DNA of 21,865 nucleotides from an uncultured Actinomycetes bacterium (GTDB taxonomy: Bacteria > Actinomycetota > Actinomycetes > S36-B12): positions 1 to 21,865 of the forward strand of contig CAINGG010000046.1 in NCBI GenBank assembly GCA_903848435.1, given 5' to 3'. The position numbers and the translations under genes were made by a program. Positions 8,009-15,218 of this stretch are shown here, piece by piece; position 1 is the stretch's first letter, and each line of letters opens with the position of its first letter. Below the pieces are notes generated by a model. That model searched no databases, was not told the DNA's origin, and was given only the letters and a program-made list of their open reading frames with translations.

Positions 8009-9142
8009 TCACCCCGAGCCGGGGAGGTCCGAGAGGGGCGGCTTCGCCACCTCGTCGGGCCACACCAGGGCGTCCTGGGCCGGCAATTGCCCCGCGTAGG
8101 CCAGGCCCAGGTGCTCCCAGGCGGCGGGCGTGGCCACGCGCCCGCGAGGTGTGCGCAGGAGCAGCCCGCATCGCACCAGGAAGGGCTCCGCCACCGTCTC
8201 GACCGTTTCGGTCTCCTCGCCCACGGCGACCGCCAGGGTGGACAGCCCGACCGGACCACCGCCGAATCGGCGGACGACCGCATCGAGGACGGCGCGGTCG
8301 AGCCGGTCCAGGCCGAGGGTGTCCACCTCGTAGAGATCGAGCGCGGAGCGAGCGATCGCGAGGTCGATGGTCGCGTGGCCGTGCACCTCAGCCCAATCAC
8401 GCACGCGCCGCAGCAGTCGGTTCGCGATACGCGGAGTGCCGCGAGACCGCCGGGCGATCTCGCGGATACCCGTCTCGTCGATCGAGACGCGAAGCAGTCG
8501 CGCCGAACGGTCGAGGATCGACTCCAGGTCGGATGGGTCGTAGAAATCGAGGTGCGCGGTGAAACCGAATCGGTCGCGCAACGGGCTCGGCAGGAGCCCG
8601 GCCCTCGTCGTGGCTGCTACGAGCGTGAATGGCTCGATGGTGAGAGGCACGGCGGTGGCACCGGGACCCTTGCCGATGACGACGTCGACCCGGAAATCCT
8701 CCATCGCGACGTAGAGCATCTCCTCCGCCGCGCGCGACGTGCGATGCACCTCGTCGACGAAGAGCACTTCGCCGGGATGCAGGCTTGAGAGGACGGCCGC
8801 CAGGTCTCCCGCGTGCTGCAGGGCCGGCCCGCTCGTCACGCGAAGGGGCGCGTCCATCTCGTGAGCAACGATCGATGCCAGCGTGGTCTTGCCGAGCCCC
8901 GGAGGACCCGAGAGCAGGACATGGTCGGCCGGGCGACCGCGCTGTCGGGCCGCTTCGAGCACGATGCCGAGTTGCGCGCGCACGCGCGGCTGACCGATGA
9001 ACTCATCGAGCCGCTCCGGACGAAGCGCACCCTCGATGACGCGCTCATCGCCATCGGCGCGTGCATCGACGAGGCGGTCGTGGTCACTCAGCCCAGGGGC
9101 GTCATTGCCCGAGAGGCGCTCGGCGCCGACATCGTCACTCAT
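8009..9142 (-). CDS. ruvB: Holliday junction branch migration ATPase RuvB
   Basis: Hexameric AAA+ motor that drives branch migration of Holliday junctions with RuvA. The protein has 377 residues. Walker A is GPPGLGKT at 79-86, Walker B is LFVDEVH at 127-133, sensor 1 is AATTRAG, and the arginine-finger region is LRDRFGF. The C-terminal winged-helix domain carries the usual RTPRGR segment. The N-terminal ~30 residues before RVIEGALRPERLDEFIGQ are not conserved-looking and are acidic. I choose the ATG at 9142, which forms an ATGA overlap with the ruvA stop; the frame runs on upstream to 9298, but only through ruvA. It is the last gene of ruvC-ruvA-ruvB. Confidence 0.97.
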   Translation of the reverse strand: MSDDVGAERLSGNDAPGLSDHDRLVDARADGDERVIEGALRPERLDEFIGQPRVRAQLGIVLEAARQRGRPADHVLLSGPPGLGKTTLASIVAHEMDAPLRVTSGPALQHAGDLAAVLSSLHPGEVLFVDEVHRTSRAAEEMLYVAMEDFRVDVVIGKGPGATAVPLTIEPFTLVAATTRAGLLPSPLRDRFGFTAHLDFYDPSDLESILDRSARLLRVSIDETGIREIARRSRGTPRIANRLLRRVRDWAEVHGHATIDLAIARSALDLYEVDTLGLDRLDRAVLDAVVRRFGGGPVGLSTLAVAVGEETETVETVAEPFLVRCGLLLRTPRGRVATPAAWEHLGLAYAGQLPAQDALVWPDEVAKPPLSDLPGSG

Positions 9143-9729
9143 GCGCGATCCAGGGTGCGCAGGGCCGCTCGGAGCAGCTCGGCAACATCGGGTGTGCCGG
9201 CGCCCGCCGCCATGGGCGCCACCGCCGAGATTGCCGCGTCGGCCTCGCGCCGCGACCAGCCCAGCGACTCGAGCCCCGATCGCACGGACTCCTCCCATCC
9301 GCCGGCGTCGGGATCGCCTTCGGCGGTGACCGGTCCGAGTCGGTCCTTCAGCTCGAGAACGAGGCGCTGTGCCCCCTTGCGACCGATGCCGGGCACGCGC
9401 ACGAGTGTCGCGAGATCCTCCTTGGCCACCGCACGCCGCAGCTCATCCGGCGTCAGGGTGGCCAGCAGCGCCATCGCCGTACGCGGACCGACCCCGGACA
9501 CCATCTGCACCGCCTCGAAGGCATCGCGCTGATCGGCGTCGCCGAAGCCGTAGACGGTGAGCGAGTCCTCACGCACGACCAGGGTCGTATGGAGGTCCAC
9601 GACGTCGCCGGGTCGCGACCCCAGGGCGGTCTGCGGCGGGCACGTCACCGAAATCCCGACACCGCCGACGTCGACCACGAGGCGACCGGCGTTGGCGTGC
9701 GTCACGGTGCCGCGCAGTGACGCGATCAT
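9139..9729 (-). CDS. ruvA: Holliday junction DNA-binding protein RuvA
   Basis: Tetramer that binds and flattens Holliday junctions and loads RuvB. The protein has 196 residues. The N-terminal OB-fold begins MIASLRGTV. Two helix-hairpin-helix motifs follow: MVSGVGPRTAMALLA and VRVPGIGRKGAQRLVLELK. The C-terminal RuvB-binding three-helix domain (ESLGWSRREADAAISAV) follows an acidic/Gly linker. The ATG at 9729 overlaps the ruvC stop by one base (TGATG). The frame extends upstream to 9783 but only through ruvC. Confidence 0.97.
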   Translation of the reverse strand: MIASLRGTVTHANAGRLVVDVGGVGISVTCPPQTALGSRPGDVVDLHTTLVVREDSLTVYGFGDADQRDAFEAVQMVSGVGPRTAMALLATLTPDELRRAVAKEDLATLVRVPGIGRKGAQRLVLELKDRLGPVTAEGDPDAGGWEESVRSGLESLGWSRREADAAISAVAPMAAGAGTPDVAELLRAALRTLDRA

Positions 9730-10241
9730 CACGTCATCCGTGCGAGGGCAGCTTCGCGAAGGCGCTCGGCCTGGCCCCGCCAAATCTCGGTGATCGCCAG
9801 TGCCAGCGCATCGGCGGCGTCCGGCGGCTTCACCGGGGACGGTAGGCCGAGCAACCTGGTCACCATGGCGGTGACCTGTGCCTTGTCGGCTCTGCCGTGA
9901 CCCGTGACCGCGGCCTTGACCTCGCTGGGCGTGCGCAGGGCCACCGGCAGGCCGCGGCGCCCCGCGGCCAAGATGGCCACGGCACCGGCCTGTGCCGTGC
10001 CCATGACGGTACGGACGTTGTGCTGGCTGAAGACGCGCTCGACGGCAAGGGCCTCGGGCTCATGGGCCGCGATCAGCCCGGACATGGCCTCGTCGAGCAG
10101 GGCGAGCCGCTGCTCCAGCGGCAGGTCGGCGGGGGTGCGAATGACGGACACGTGCAGGACGCGCAGGACCCGCCCCGGCTCGCCCTCGACAACGCCCACA
10201 CCGCAGCGCGTGAGGCCGGGGTCCACGCCCATGACTCGCAC
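9729..10241 (-). CDS. ruvC: Holliday junction resolvase RuvC
   Basis: Endonuclease that cuts Holliday junctions after RuvAB branch migration. With the start chosen here the protein has 170 residues. The four catalytic acidic residues are visible: D7 in GVDPGL, E68 in AVERVF, and D141 and D144 in PPDAADALA. I prefer the GTG at 10241 because a GGAGG site (10246-10250) lies just upstream and because D7 then matches the family numbering. An in-frame ATG at 10262 would add seven residues, but it has no ribosome site and lies inside a hairpin. A candidate LexA site lies 33 bases upstream. The gene comes 51 bases after the WS/DGAT gene, which is not its usual neighbour. Confidence 0.95.
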   Translation of the reverse strand: MRVMGVDPGLTRCGVGVVEGEPGRVLRVLHVSVIRTPADLPLEQRLALLDEAMSGLIAAHEPEALAVERVFSQHNVRTVMGTAQAGAVAILAAGRRGLPVALRTPSEVKAAVTGHGRADKAQVTAMVTRLLGLPSPVKPPDAADALALAITEIWRGQAERLREAALARMT

Positions 10242-10258
10242 GGGTCCTCCCACGGACG

Positions 10259-10275
10259 GCATCGACAGGCGATGC
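10259..10275 (-). other. Hairpin in the ruvC leader
   Basis: GCATCG and CGATGC pair perfectly (6 bp) around a five-base loop, between the WS/DGAT stop and the ruvC ribosome site. It contains the alternative upstream ATG (10260-10262). It may end or process the upstream transcript; there is no T-run. Confidence 0.3.
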
Positions 10276-10289
10276 GAACACCTGTGCGA
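10274..10289 (-). promoter_or_regulatory. Candidate LexA (SOS) box upstream of ruvC
   Basis: The plus strand reads GCGAACACCTGTGCGA, which matches 10 of the 12 fixed positions of the actinobacterial/Gram-positive LexA consensus TCGAAC-N4-GTTCGA. It sits 33 bases before the ruvC GTG. A TAGCCT hexamer (minus strand of 10290-10295) directly upstream could be a -10, so bound LexA would cover the start of transcription. ruvCAB is a known SOS target in mycobacteria. Two mismatches leave doubt. Confidence 0.5.
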
Positions 10290-10292
10290 AGG

Positions 10293-11774
10293 CTACCCGG
10301 CGGGCGTGGCCTCTCCGCGCACCGCGCGTGCCTTCGGCGTGCCGTCCGCGGCCCCGGGCGGCACGAGCGGATCCTCGCCCCCGACCGCGCCACCGGTGAC
10401 GGTCGCGAAACCCGAGCGCAGGTCCGCCACGAGTTCGTGGACGTCCGGCACCGCGCGCTCGTCGGCCGAAATGCCAATGAACGCCGACCCGTCGTACGTG
10501 ACCATGGTGATGTTGACCGCCGCCCCAATGGTCGCGACGAGCGGGTACATGCCGACGATGCGAGCGCCCGCGACGTAGAGCGGGATCGGCGGCCCCGGCA
10601 CATTGCTTGTGGTGACGTCGCTGGCACGCGCCGCCTGGGCCAGGAGTGGGACGGGCACGAGCCAGCTCACCTCGGCGAGGGGATCGGCCCACCTGAGCGC
10701 GGGCTCCTTCCGCCAGCGCTCGACCTCGGCGTGCGCCGAGTCCATGCGCTCGTCGATCGTGAGACCGGCCACGGGGAGAGTGAAGCGCGCGATGGTCACC
10801 GCGTTGGACGCCTGTCCCGAGCGATCGCCGGCGTCGCCGCGCAGCGAGATGGGCACGTTGAAGCGCAGTTCGTCGACCACCGTCGAGTGACGCACGTGGT
10901 AGCGCTCCAGGCCGAGCCCCACGGCGGCCATGAAGGCATCGTTGACGCTCCGATCGCGGCGCTTGGCTGCCTCTCGCAACGATGCGAACGGCATGTCGAA
11001 CGCTGCGAACCGGTAGGTCGTGCCGCGGCCCGTCATCAGGGGGGACAGGGGCCCGTCGGGGACGGCGGCGAATCGGCCGACGGAGGCGAGGGTGGATAGC
11101 GCCGACGTCCAGGTGCGGACCGGATCAGTGACGGTGCCTCGGGCCAGGTCGGCCACGACCTCGCCCGCGCGTTCGAGGGCAGTCCGGGCCCGGCGCATGT
11201 TGTCGGAGATGTCGGCCAGGCTGACCGCCTGCTGGGTGATGTCTGCAGCCGTGGGTGGCGGCGGGGCTGGCGGCTCATCCGGATTGGGATCGACACCGAG
11301 TTCGACGAGCGACAACCCGATGAGCACGGTGGCCTGTCCGTCAGCGATGGAGTGATGAAGCTTCAGCAGCAGGGCCGAGCGCCCGCCCTCCACCCCTTCG
11401 ACCAGGACCATCTCCCAGAGCGGCCGATCGCGATCGAAGTCCGTGAGGCTCAGCCGACGAGCTTCGTCGAGCAGTTCCGACCATGAGCCATCGCCAGCCA
11501 GGCGCATACGACGCAGGTGAAGGTTGAGATCAAAGTCCGGATCGGTGGCCATGCGCGGCGATGCGACGCCGAACAGTCCGCGGATGGGTCGTTGGCGAAG
11601 AACAGGCACCAGGCAGGTCAGCCGCTCGACGCGGGCATGGAGACGCTCCCACGAGGGCGTGGAATCGAGCAGGCAGACCCCGACGACCGTTGATCGCAAC
11701 GTGGGGTCACCCGCAGCGGTACGCCACGTGGCCGCATCCCACCCGGTGAGCTGCTGCCCCCTCGCCTCCGCCAT
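10293..11774 (-). CDS. Wax ester synthase/diacylglycerol acyltransferase (WS/DGAT) family protein
   Basis: Family members join acyl-CoA to fatty alcohols or diacylglycerol, giving wax esters or storage triacylglycerol at the membrane. The protein has 493 residues, about normal. The acyltransferase motif HHSIADG is at 140-146, with both His, the Asp and the Gly present. Other family features are PLWEMVLVEG (119-128), RFNVPISLR, NDAFMAAVGLGLERY and the C-terminal NVPGPPIPLYVAGARI and GMYPL segments. The ATG at 11774 has a GAGGAGG site in the 13-base gap after yebC; the longer frame reads through yebC. In most relatives yebC leads directly to ruvC, so this gene is an insertion into the backbone. 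Its N-terminus (LTGWDAATW) departs from the usual LSPxDxxFL. Substrate preference cannot be read from the sequence. Confidence 0.9.
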   Translation of the reverse strand: MAEARGQQLTGWDAATWRTAAGDPTLRSTVVGVCLLDSTPSWERLHARVERLTCLVPVLRQRPIRGLFGVASPRMATDPDFDLNLHLRRMRLAGDGSWSELLDEARRLSLTDFDRDRPLWEMVLVEGVEGGRSALLLKLHHSIADGQATVLIGLSLVELGVDPNPDEPPAPPPPTAADITQQAVSLADISDNMRRARTALERAGEVVADLARGTVTDPVRTWTSALSTLASVGRFAAVPDGPLSPLMTGRGTTYRFAAFDMPFASLREAAKRRDRSVNDAFMAAVGLGLERYHVRHSTVVDELRFNVPISLRGDAGDRSGQASNAVTIARFTLPVAGLTIDERMDSAHAEVERWRKEPALRWADPLAEVSWLVPVPLLAQAARASDVTTSNVPGPPIPLYVAGARIVGMYPLVATIGAAVNITMVTYDGSAFIGISADERAVPDVHELVADLRSGFATVTGGAVGGEDPLVPPGAADGTPKARAVRGEATPAG

Positions 11775-11787
11775 CGGCCCTCCTCGG

Positions 11788-12543
11788 TCAGGCGTCAAGG
11801 GCAGCGAGAACCTCGTCGCTGACGTCGACGTTGGTGTAGACGTCCTGGACGTCATCGCTGTCCTCGAGAGCCTCCACGAGACGGAAGACCTTGCGAGCGG
11901 TCTCCTCATCGACCGGTACCTGCATGCTCGGCACGAAAGTCGCTTCCGCGGAGTCGTAATCGATACCAGCGGCCTGCAGGGCCGAACGCACGGCAACGAC
12001 ATCGCCCGCTTCGGAAATCACCTCGAACGCATCTCCGAGATCGTTGACCTCTTCGGCGCCCGCCTCCAGGACCGCGCCCAAGATGGCGTCCTCGTCGATG
12101 CCCTCCGCCCGCGGGACCATCACCACGCCCTTGCGACTGAACAGGTAGGACACCGAGCCAGGGTCTGCCATGGTGCCGCCATTGCGGGTCATGGCCACTC
12201 GCACCTCGGAGGCAGCTCGATTGCGGTTATCGCTGAGGCACTCGACGAGCACGGCGACACCGTTGGGTCCGTAGCCTTCGTACATGATCGTCTGGTAGTC
12301 GGCACCGCCTGCCTCGGCACCGGATCCGCGCTTGATCGCCCGTTCGATGTTGTCGAGGGGCACGGAGTTCTTGCGCGCCTTCTGCACGGCGTCATAGAGC
12401 GTCGGATTGCCAGCCGGGTCGCCACCGCCCTGCCGGGCGGCCACCTCGATGTTCTTGATCAGGCGCGCGAAGAGCTTGCCGCGCCGGGCATCGACGACCG
12501 CCTTCTTGTGCTTGGTCGTCGCCCACTTGGAATGGCCGCTCAT
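11788..12543 (-). CDS. yebC: YebC/PmpR family regulatory or translation-associated protein
   Basis: Conserved cytoplasmic protein. The family was described as DNA-binding transcriptional regulators, and more recent work links some members to translation of difficult peptide stretches. The protein has 251 residues, full length. It starts with the invariant MSGHSKWATTKHKKAVVDARRG and keeps LIKNIEVAARQGGGDP, NPTLYDAVQKARKNSVPLDNIERAIKRG, EGYGPNGVAVLVECLSDNRNR and the GG-x-MADPGSVSYLFSRKG segment. The ATG overlaps the pdxT stop by four bases (ATGA). yebC beside ruvC is the normal arrangement; here a WS/DGAT gene separates them. Confidence 0.95.
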   Translation of the reverse strand: MSGHSKWATTKHKKAVVDARRGKLFARLIKNIEVAARQGGGDPAGNPTLYDAVQKARKNSVPLDNIERAIKRGSGAEAGGADYQTIMYEGYGPNGVAVLVECLSDNRNRAASEVRVAMTRNGGTMADPGSVSYLFSRKGVVMVPRAEGIDEDAILGAVLEAGAEEVNDLGDAFEVISEAGDVVAVRSALQAAGIDYDSAEATFVPSMQVPVDEETARKVFRLVEALEDSDDVQDVYTNVDVSDEVLAALDA

Positions 12544-13148
12544 GAGTACTGCCTCACTATCCCGATGAACATCTCGTGTATCCGCAGGTCGCCGGTGAGC
12601 TCAGGGTGGAACGACGTGGCCAGCAGCGGGCCCTGGGCGACAGCCACGATGGTATCCGCCCCGTCGGCGAGGTCGACCCGGGCGAGCACGCGGACCGACT
12701 CCCCCACCGCCTCGACCCATGGGGCGCGGATGAAGACAGCAGGAAAAGCCTCGTCGCCGATGCCGTCGACCTCGATGTCGGCCTCGAAGGAGTCGACCTG
12801 GCGACCGAAGGCATTGCGGCGCACTGTCACGTCGAGGCCGCCGATGGTCTGCTGATCGGGCCGGGCATCCAGCACACGATCCGCCAGCATGATCATGCCC
12901 GCGCACGAGCCATACATCGGCATGCCCGCCGTGCGCGCGGCGCGCAGGGGCTCAAGCAGCCCGTCGCGTACCGCGAGGAGTGACATGGTCGTGGATTCGC
13001 CACCGGGGATCACGAGTGCCTCCACCGAGTCCAGCTCGGCGGCAGACCCGACAGGTCGAGCGTGCGCGCCCGAGTCCTCGAGCGCACGAACGTGCTCGCG
13101 AACATCGCCTTGGAGGGCGAGGACGCCGATGCGCGGTCCGCCCGTCAC
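12540..13148 (-). CDS. pdxT: Pyridoxal 5'-phosphate synthase glutaminase subunit PdxT
   Basis: Releases ammonia from glutamine and passes it to PdxS for synthesis of pyridoxal phosphate (vitamin B6, DXP-independent route). The protein has 202 residues. It begins with IGVLALQGDVREH. It keeps the oxyanion segment IPGGEST (47-53), the nucleophile C82 in YGSCAGMIML, and H181/E183 in SFHPELTGD, so the catalytic triad is complete. The GTG start at 13148 overlaps the pdxS stop (GTGA), and its own stop overlaps yebC (ATGA), which points to coupled translation and matched subunit levels. Confidence 0.97.
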   Translation of the reverse strand: MTGGPRIGVLALQGDVREHVRALEDSGAHARPVGSAAELDSVEALVIPGGESTTMSLLAVRDGLLEPLRAARTAGMPMYGSCAGMIMLADRVLDARPDQQTIGGLDVTVRRNAFGRQVDSFEADIEVDGIGDEAFPAVFIRAPWVEAVGESVRVLARVDLADGADTIVAVAQGPLLATSFHPELTGDLRIHEMFIGIVRQYS

Positions 13149-14044
13149 CAGCCCCGGTCTTCGAGCCGATGATGCACGGGAATGTCTGCGACGTTGATGC
13201 CGACCATGGCCTCGCCGAGTCCGCGCGAGACCTTCGCGACCACGTCGGGATTGTCGAAGTGCCGCGTCGCCTGGACGATCGCCTCTGCCCGCTTGATGGG
13301 ATCACCGGACTTGAAGATGCCCGAGCCGACGAACACGCCCTCGGCACCGAGCTGCATCATCATGGCCGCATCGGCGGGCGTGGCGATTCCGCCAGCCGTG
13401 AACAGCACGACGGGCAGCTTGCCGGCTCGGGCGACCTCGACCACGAGGTCGTAGGGCGCCTGCAGCTCCTTGGCGGCAACGAACAGCTCATCCTCGGGCA
13501 TAGACGTCAGCCTGCGGACCTCGTCACGGATTCGGCGCATGTGGGTAACCGCATTGGACACGTCACCGGTGCCGGCCTCGCCCTTGGAGCGGATCATCGC
13601 GGCGCCCTCGGTGATGCGACGAAGCGCCTCCCCCAGGTTGGTCGCTCCGCAGACGAAGGGAACCGTGAACTGCCACTTGTCGATGTGGTTGGAGTAGTCG
13701 GCGGGGGTCAGCACCTCCGACTCGTCAATGTAGTCGACGCCGAGAGCCTGGAGCACCTGCGCCTCGGCGAAGTGTCCGATGCGGGCCTTGGCCATAACCG
13801 GGATAGTCACGGCCTCGACGATGCCCTGGATCATGTCGGGGTCGGACATGCGCGCCACGCCGCCTTGCGCCCGTATGTCGGCCGGCACGCGCTCGAGGGC
13901 CATGACGGCCACGGCGCCCGCATCCTCGGCGATCTTGGCCTGGTCCGGCGTGACGACATCCATGATGACGCCGCCCTTGAGCATCTCGGCCATTCCGCGC
14001 TTGACGCGGGTCGTCCCGGTTACGGGGCTTTCGTTGGTGGACAC
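13145..14044 (-). CDS. pdxS: Pyridoxal 5'-phosphate synthase lyase subunit PdxS
   Basis: Builds pyridoxal phosphate from ribose 5-phosphate, glyceraldehyde 3-phosphate and ammonia from PdxT; forms a 12-mer carrying PdxT subunits. The protein has 299 residues. Key residues are D29, the imine-forming K86 in MAKARIGHF and K154 in SKGEAGTGDV, equivalent to D24, K81 and K149 of the B. subtilis enzyme. The C-terminal GSGIFKS phosphate-binding segment is present. The GTG at 14044 has a GAGAGGT site; the longer frame to 14269 runs through the DUF3048 gene and is not real. An 86-base gap before it probably holds its promoter. Confidence 0.97.
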   Translation of the reverse strand: MSTNESPVTGTTRVKRGMAEMLKGGVIMDVVTPDQAKIAEDAGAVAVMALERVPADIRAQGGVARMSDPDMIQGIVEAVTIPVMAKARIGHFAEAQVLQALGVDYIDESEVLTPADYSNHIDKWQFTVPFVCGATNLGEALRRITEGAAMIRSKGEAGTGDVSNAVTHMRRIRDEVRRLTSMPEDELFVAAKELQAPYDLVVEVARAGKLPVVLFTAGGIATPADAAMMMQLGAEGVFVGSGIFKSGDPIKRAEAIVQATRHFDNPDVVAKVSRGLGEAMVGINVADIPVHHRLEDRGW

Positions 14045-14063
14045 GGCTACCTCTCGACGGGGA

Positions 14064-14084
14064 ACGGCCTGCAGCCAGGGCCGT
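14064..14084 (-). other. Inverted repeat in the pdxS leader
   Basis: ACGGCC (14064-14069) and GGCCGT (14079-14084) can pair as a 6-bp stem with a nine-base loop, 20 bases upstream of the pdxS start. It could be an operator half-site pair or a leader stem. No known PdxR or PLP-riboswitch motif is recognisable. Confidence 0.25.
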
Positions 14085-14090
14085 GCCCTC

Positions 14091-14096
14091 ATGGTA
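14091..14096 (-). promoter_or_regulatory. Possible -10 element for pdxS-pdxT-yebC
   Basis: The minus strand reads TACCAT (TANNNT pattern) about 47 bases before the pdxS GTG, in the gap after the DUF3048 stop. The -35 region (GAGCCG) is poor. The position is sensible for a promoter, but the support is a single hexamer. Confidence 0.25.
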
Positions 14097-14130
14097 GTGG
14101 CCCTTGGAGAGACCGGCTCCCGGAGAGTCC

Positions 14131-15195
14131 CTAGCTCACCTTGGGCTTGAGGGTGCGATCCATGAGGACGATCCACTCCTGGCCGATCGCGAAGGGCATC
14201 TGGGTGCCGTCGTTGAGGTAGAAGCGGGTGCCCGACAGCGCGTCCGGGCGCTCCCAGGTGACCGACCACATGCGGCCGTCTCTCAGCACCAGCGCCGTGC
14301 CCGTGCCAATGGTCTCCACCAGAGGGGTCTTGCCCCCGTAGCGGTCTCCGTAGCCTGACTCCGTCTGCGTGACCGACTGGATCACGGCGGTCGCCGCCCG
14401 CTGGGGGCCGCCCTCACTTGACCGGGACTCCTCGCCGTTGAGGCCGACGATGAAGTTGCCCGCTGCCTCGTCCCACGTAAAGGAGATGTCCGACGATGGC
14501 CAGGTCACCGACGCCGACGTGACCGGCTGTCCACCCGGGGGTGGCTCGGGCGAGAAGACCAGGCCGATGTCCTTCGCCGTAGCGGCATCGGGTGCGTACT
14601 TCAGTAGCTTCTCCGGATCGGCCATATGGTCGACAGGGGCTGGCCGGCCCGGGTCGTTGTAGAACGCGTCCCAGGCAACCCCAGCCGACACATCGATGAT
14701 GTTGGCCGCAGCGAGGACGGGCAGCAGCTTGCTCTGAGCACCCGAGTTGGAGAACGCCACCCGACCGAAGGGCGCGACGATGTCGATGTCGCTGATACGC
14801 GCCGAGCGAACCGGCCCGATCTCCTGAGGCAACGTGGTGGAGAACACCGCGACCAGGCGCGTCAGGCTCCACTCGACCTCCTCGACGTAGACGAGGTCAG
14901 CAGACTGCAAGCCGGAGTGGGGCTGCGCCGCCCGCGTGTTGTCGATCTTGACGACGAGCACGGGCTTGTCGGCGCCCCCGGGCAGGCCGGAGAAGGGCGA
15001 GGCCCCGGGCGGGATGCCGTAGGACGGGGACGGCGTCGGAAGGGGAAGCGTTGGCGTGGGAGACGGGCTGGCACTGGACGACGATGGAGCTGGTGCACTC
15101 GACGAGGGGGTGGGGGCCGCCTCGTCGCCGCCGCAGGCGGCCAGAAGCAGAGCTGAGCCCAACGCCAGGGCCACAGCAGCCCGCTTCGCGATCAC
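14131..15195 (-). CDS. DUF3048 domain-containing lipoprotein
   Basis: Predicted lipoprotein of 354 residues and unknown function. The signal peptide (residues 1-20) ends in a lipobox LAAC with the lipidated cysteine at 21. A Ser/Pro/Thr-rich spacer follows (~25-62), then the DUF3048 (YerB-like) N-terminal domain. Its family features are PVLVVKIDNTRAAQPHSGLQSADLVYVEEVE, IGPVRSARISDIDI and an F-S-N-S-G-A segment. The C-terminal domain includes GRMWSVTWERP and WIVLMDRT. The GTG at 15195 gives a proper signal peptide but only a weak ribosome site; the frame is open upstream to 15336. It follows the LemA-like gene by 23 bases. It is not part of the usual pimA-pdxS neighbourhood. Confidence 0.85.
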   Translation of the reverse strand: MIAKRAAVALALGSALLLAACGGDEAAPTPSSSAPAPSSSSASPSPTPTLPLPTPSPSYGIPPGASPFSGLPGGADKPVLVVKIDNTRAAQPHSGLQSADLVYVEEVEWSLTRLVAVFSTTLPQEIGPVRSARISDIDIVAPFGRVAFSNSGAQSKLLPVLAAANIIDVSAGVAWDAFYNDPGRPAPVDHMADPEKLLKYAPDAATAKDIGLVFSPEPPPGGQPVTSASVTWPSSDISFTWDEAAGNFIVGLNGEESRSSEGGPQRAATAVIQSVTQTESGYGDRYGGKTPLVETIGTGTALVLRDGRMWSVTWERPDALSGTRFYLNDGTQMPFAIGQEWIVLMDRTLKPKVS

Positions 15196-15218
15196 CCAAC
15201 CACGGTACGCGAGATGCC

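Noticed and set aside
10242..10262. Seven-residue longer RuvC from the ATG at 10262
   Set aside because: No ribosome site, inside a hairpin, and it shifts the catalytic Asp from the usual position 7.
9897..11099. 400-codon plus-strand open frame across ruvC and the WS/DGAT gene
   Set aside because: It lies opposite two well-supported genes, has low-complexity Arg/Gly/His-rich translation, no domain and no ribosome site; typical antisense shadow in GC-rich DNA.
11524..12855. 443-codon plus-strand open frame opposite WS/DGAT, yebC and pdxT
   Set aside because: It spans three real genes on the other strand and shows no recognisable motif.
14045..14130. Riboswitch upstream of pdxS
   Set aside because: The gap is short and shows only a simple 6-bp stem; no known riboswitch core was recognised.
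12980..14134. 384-codon plus-strand open frame opposite pdxS
   Set aside because: Its translation mirrors pdxS codon bias and has no family resemblance.
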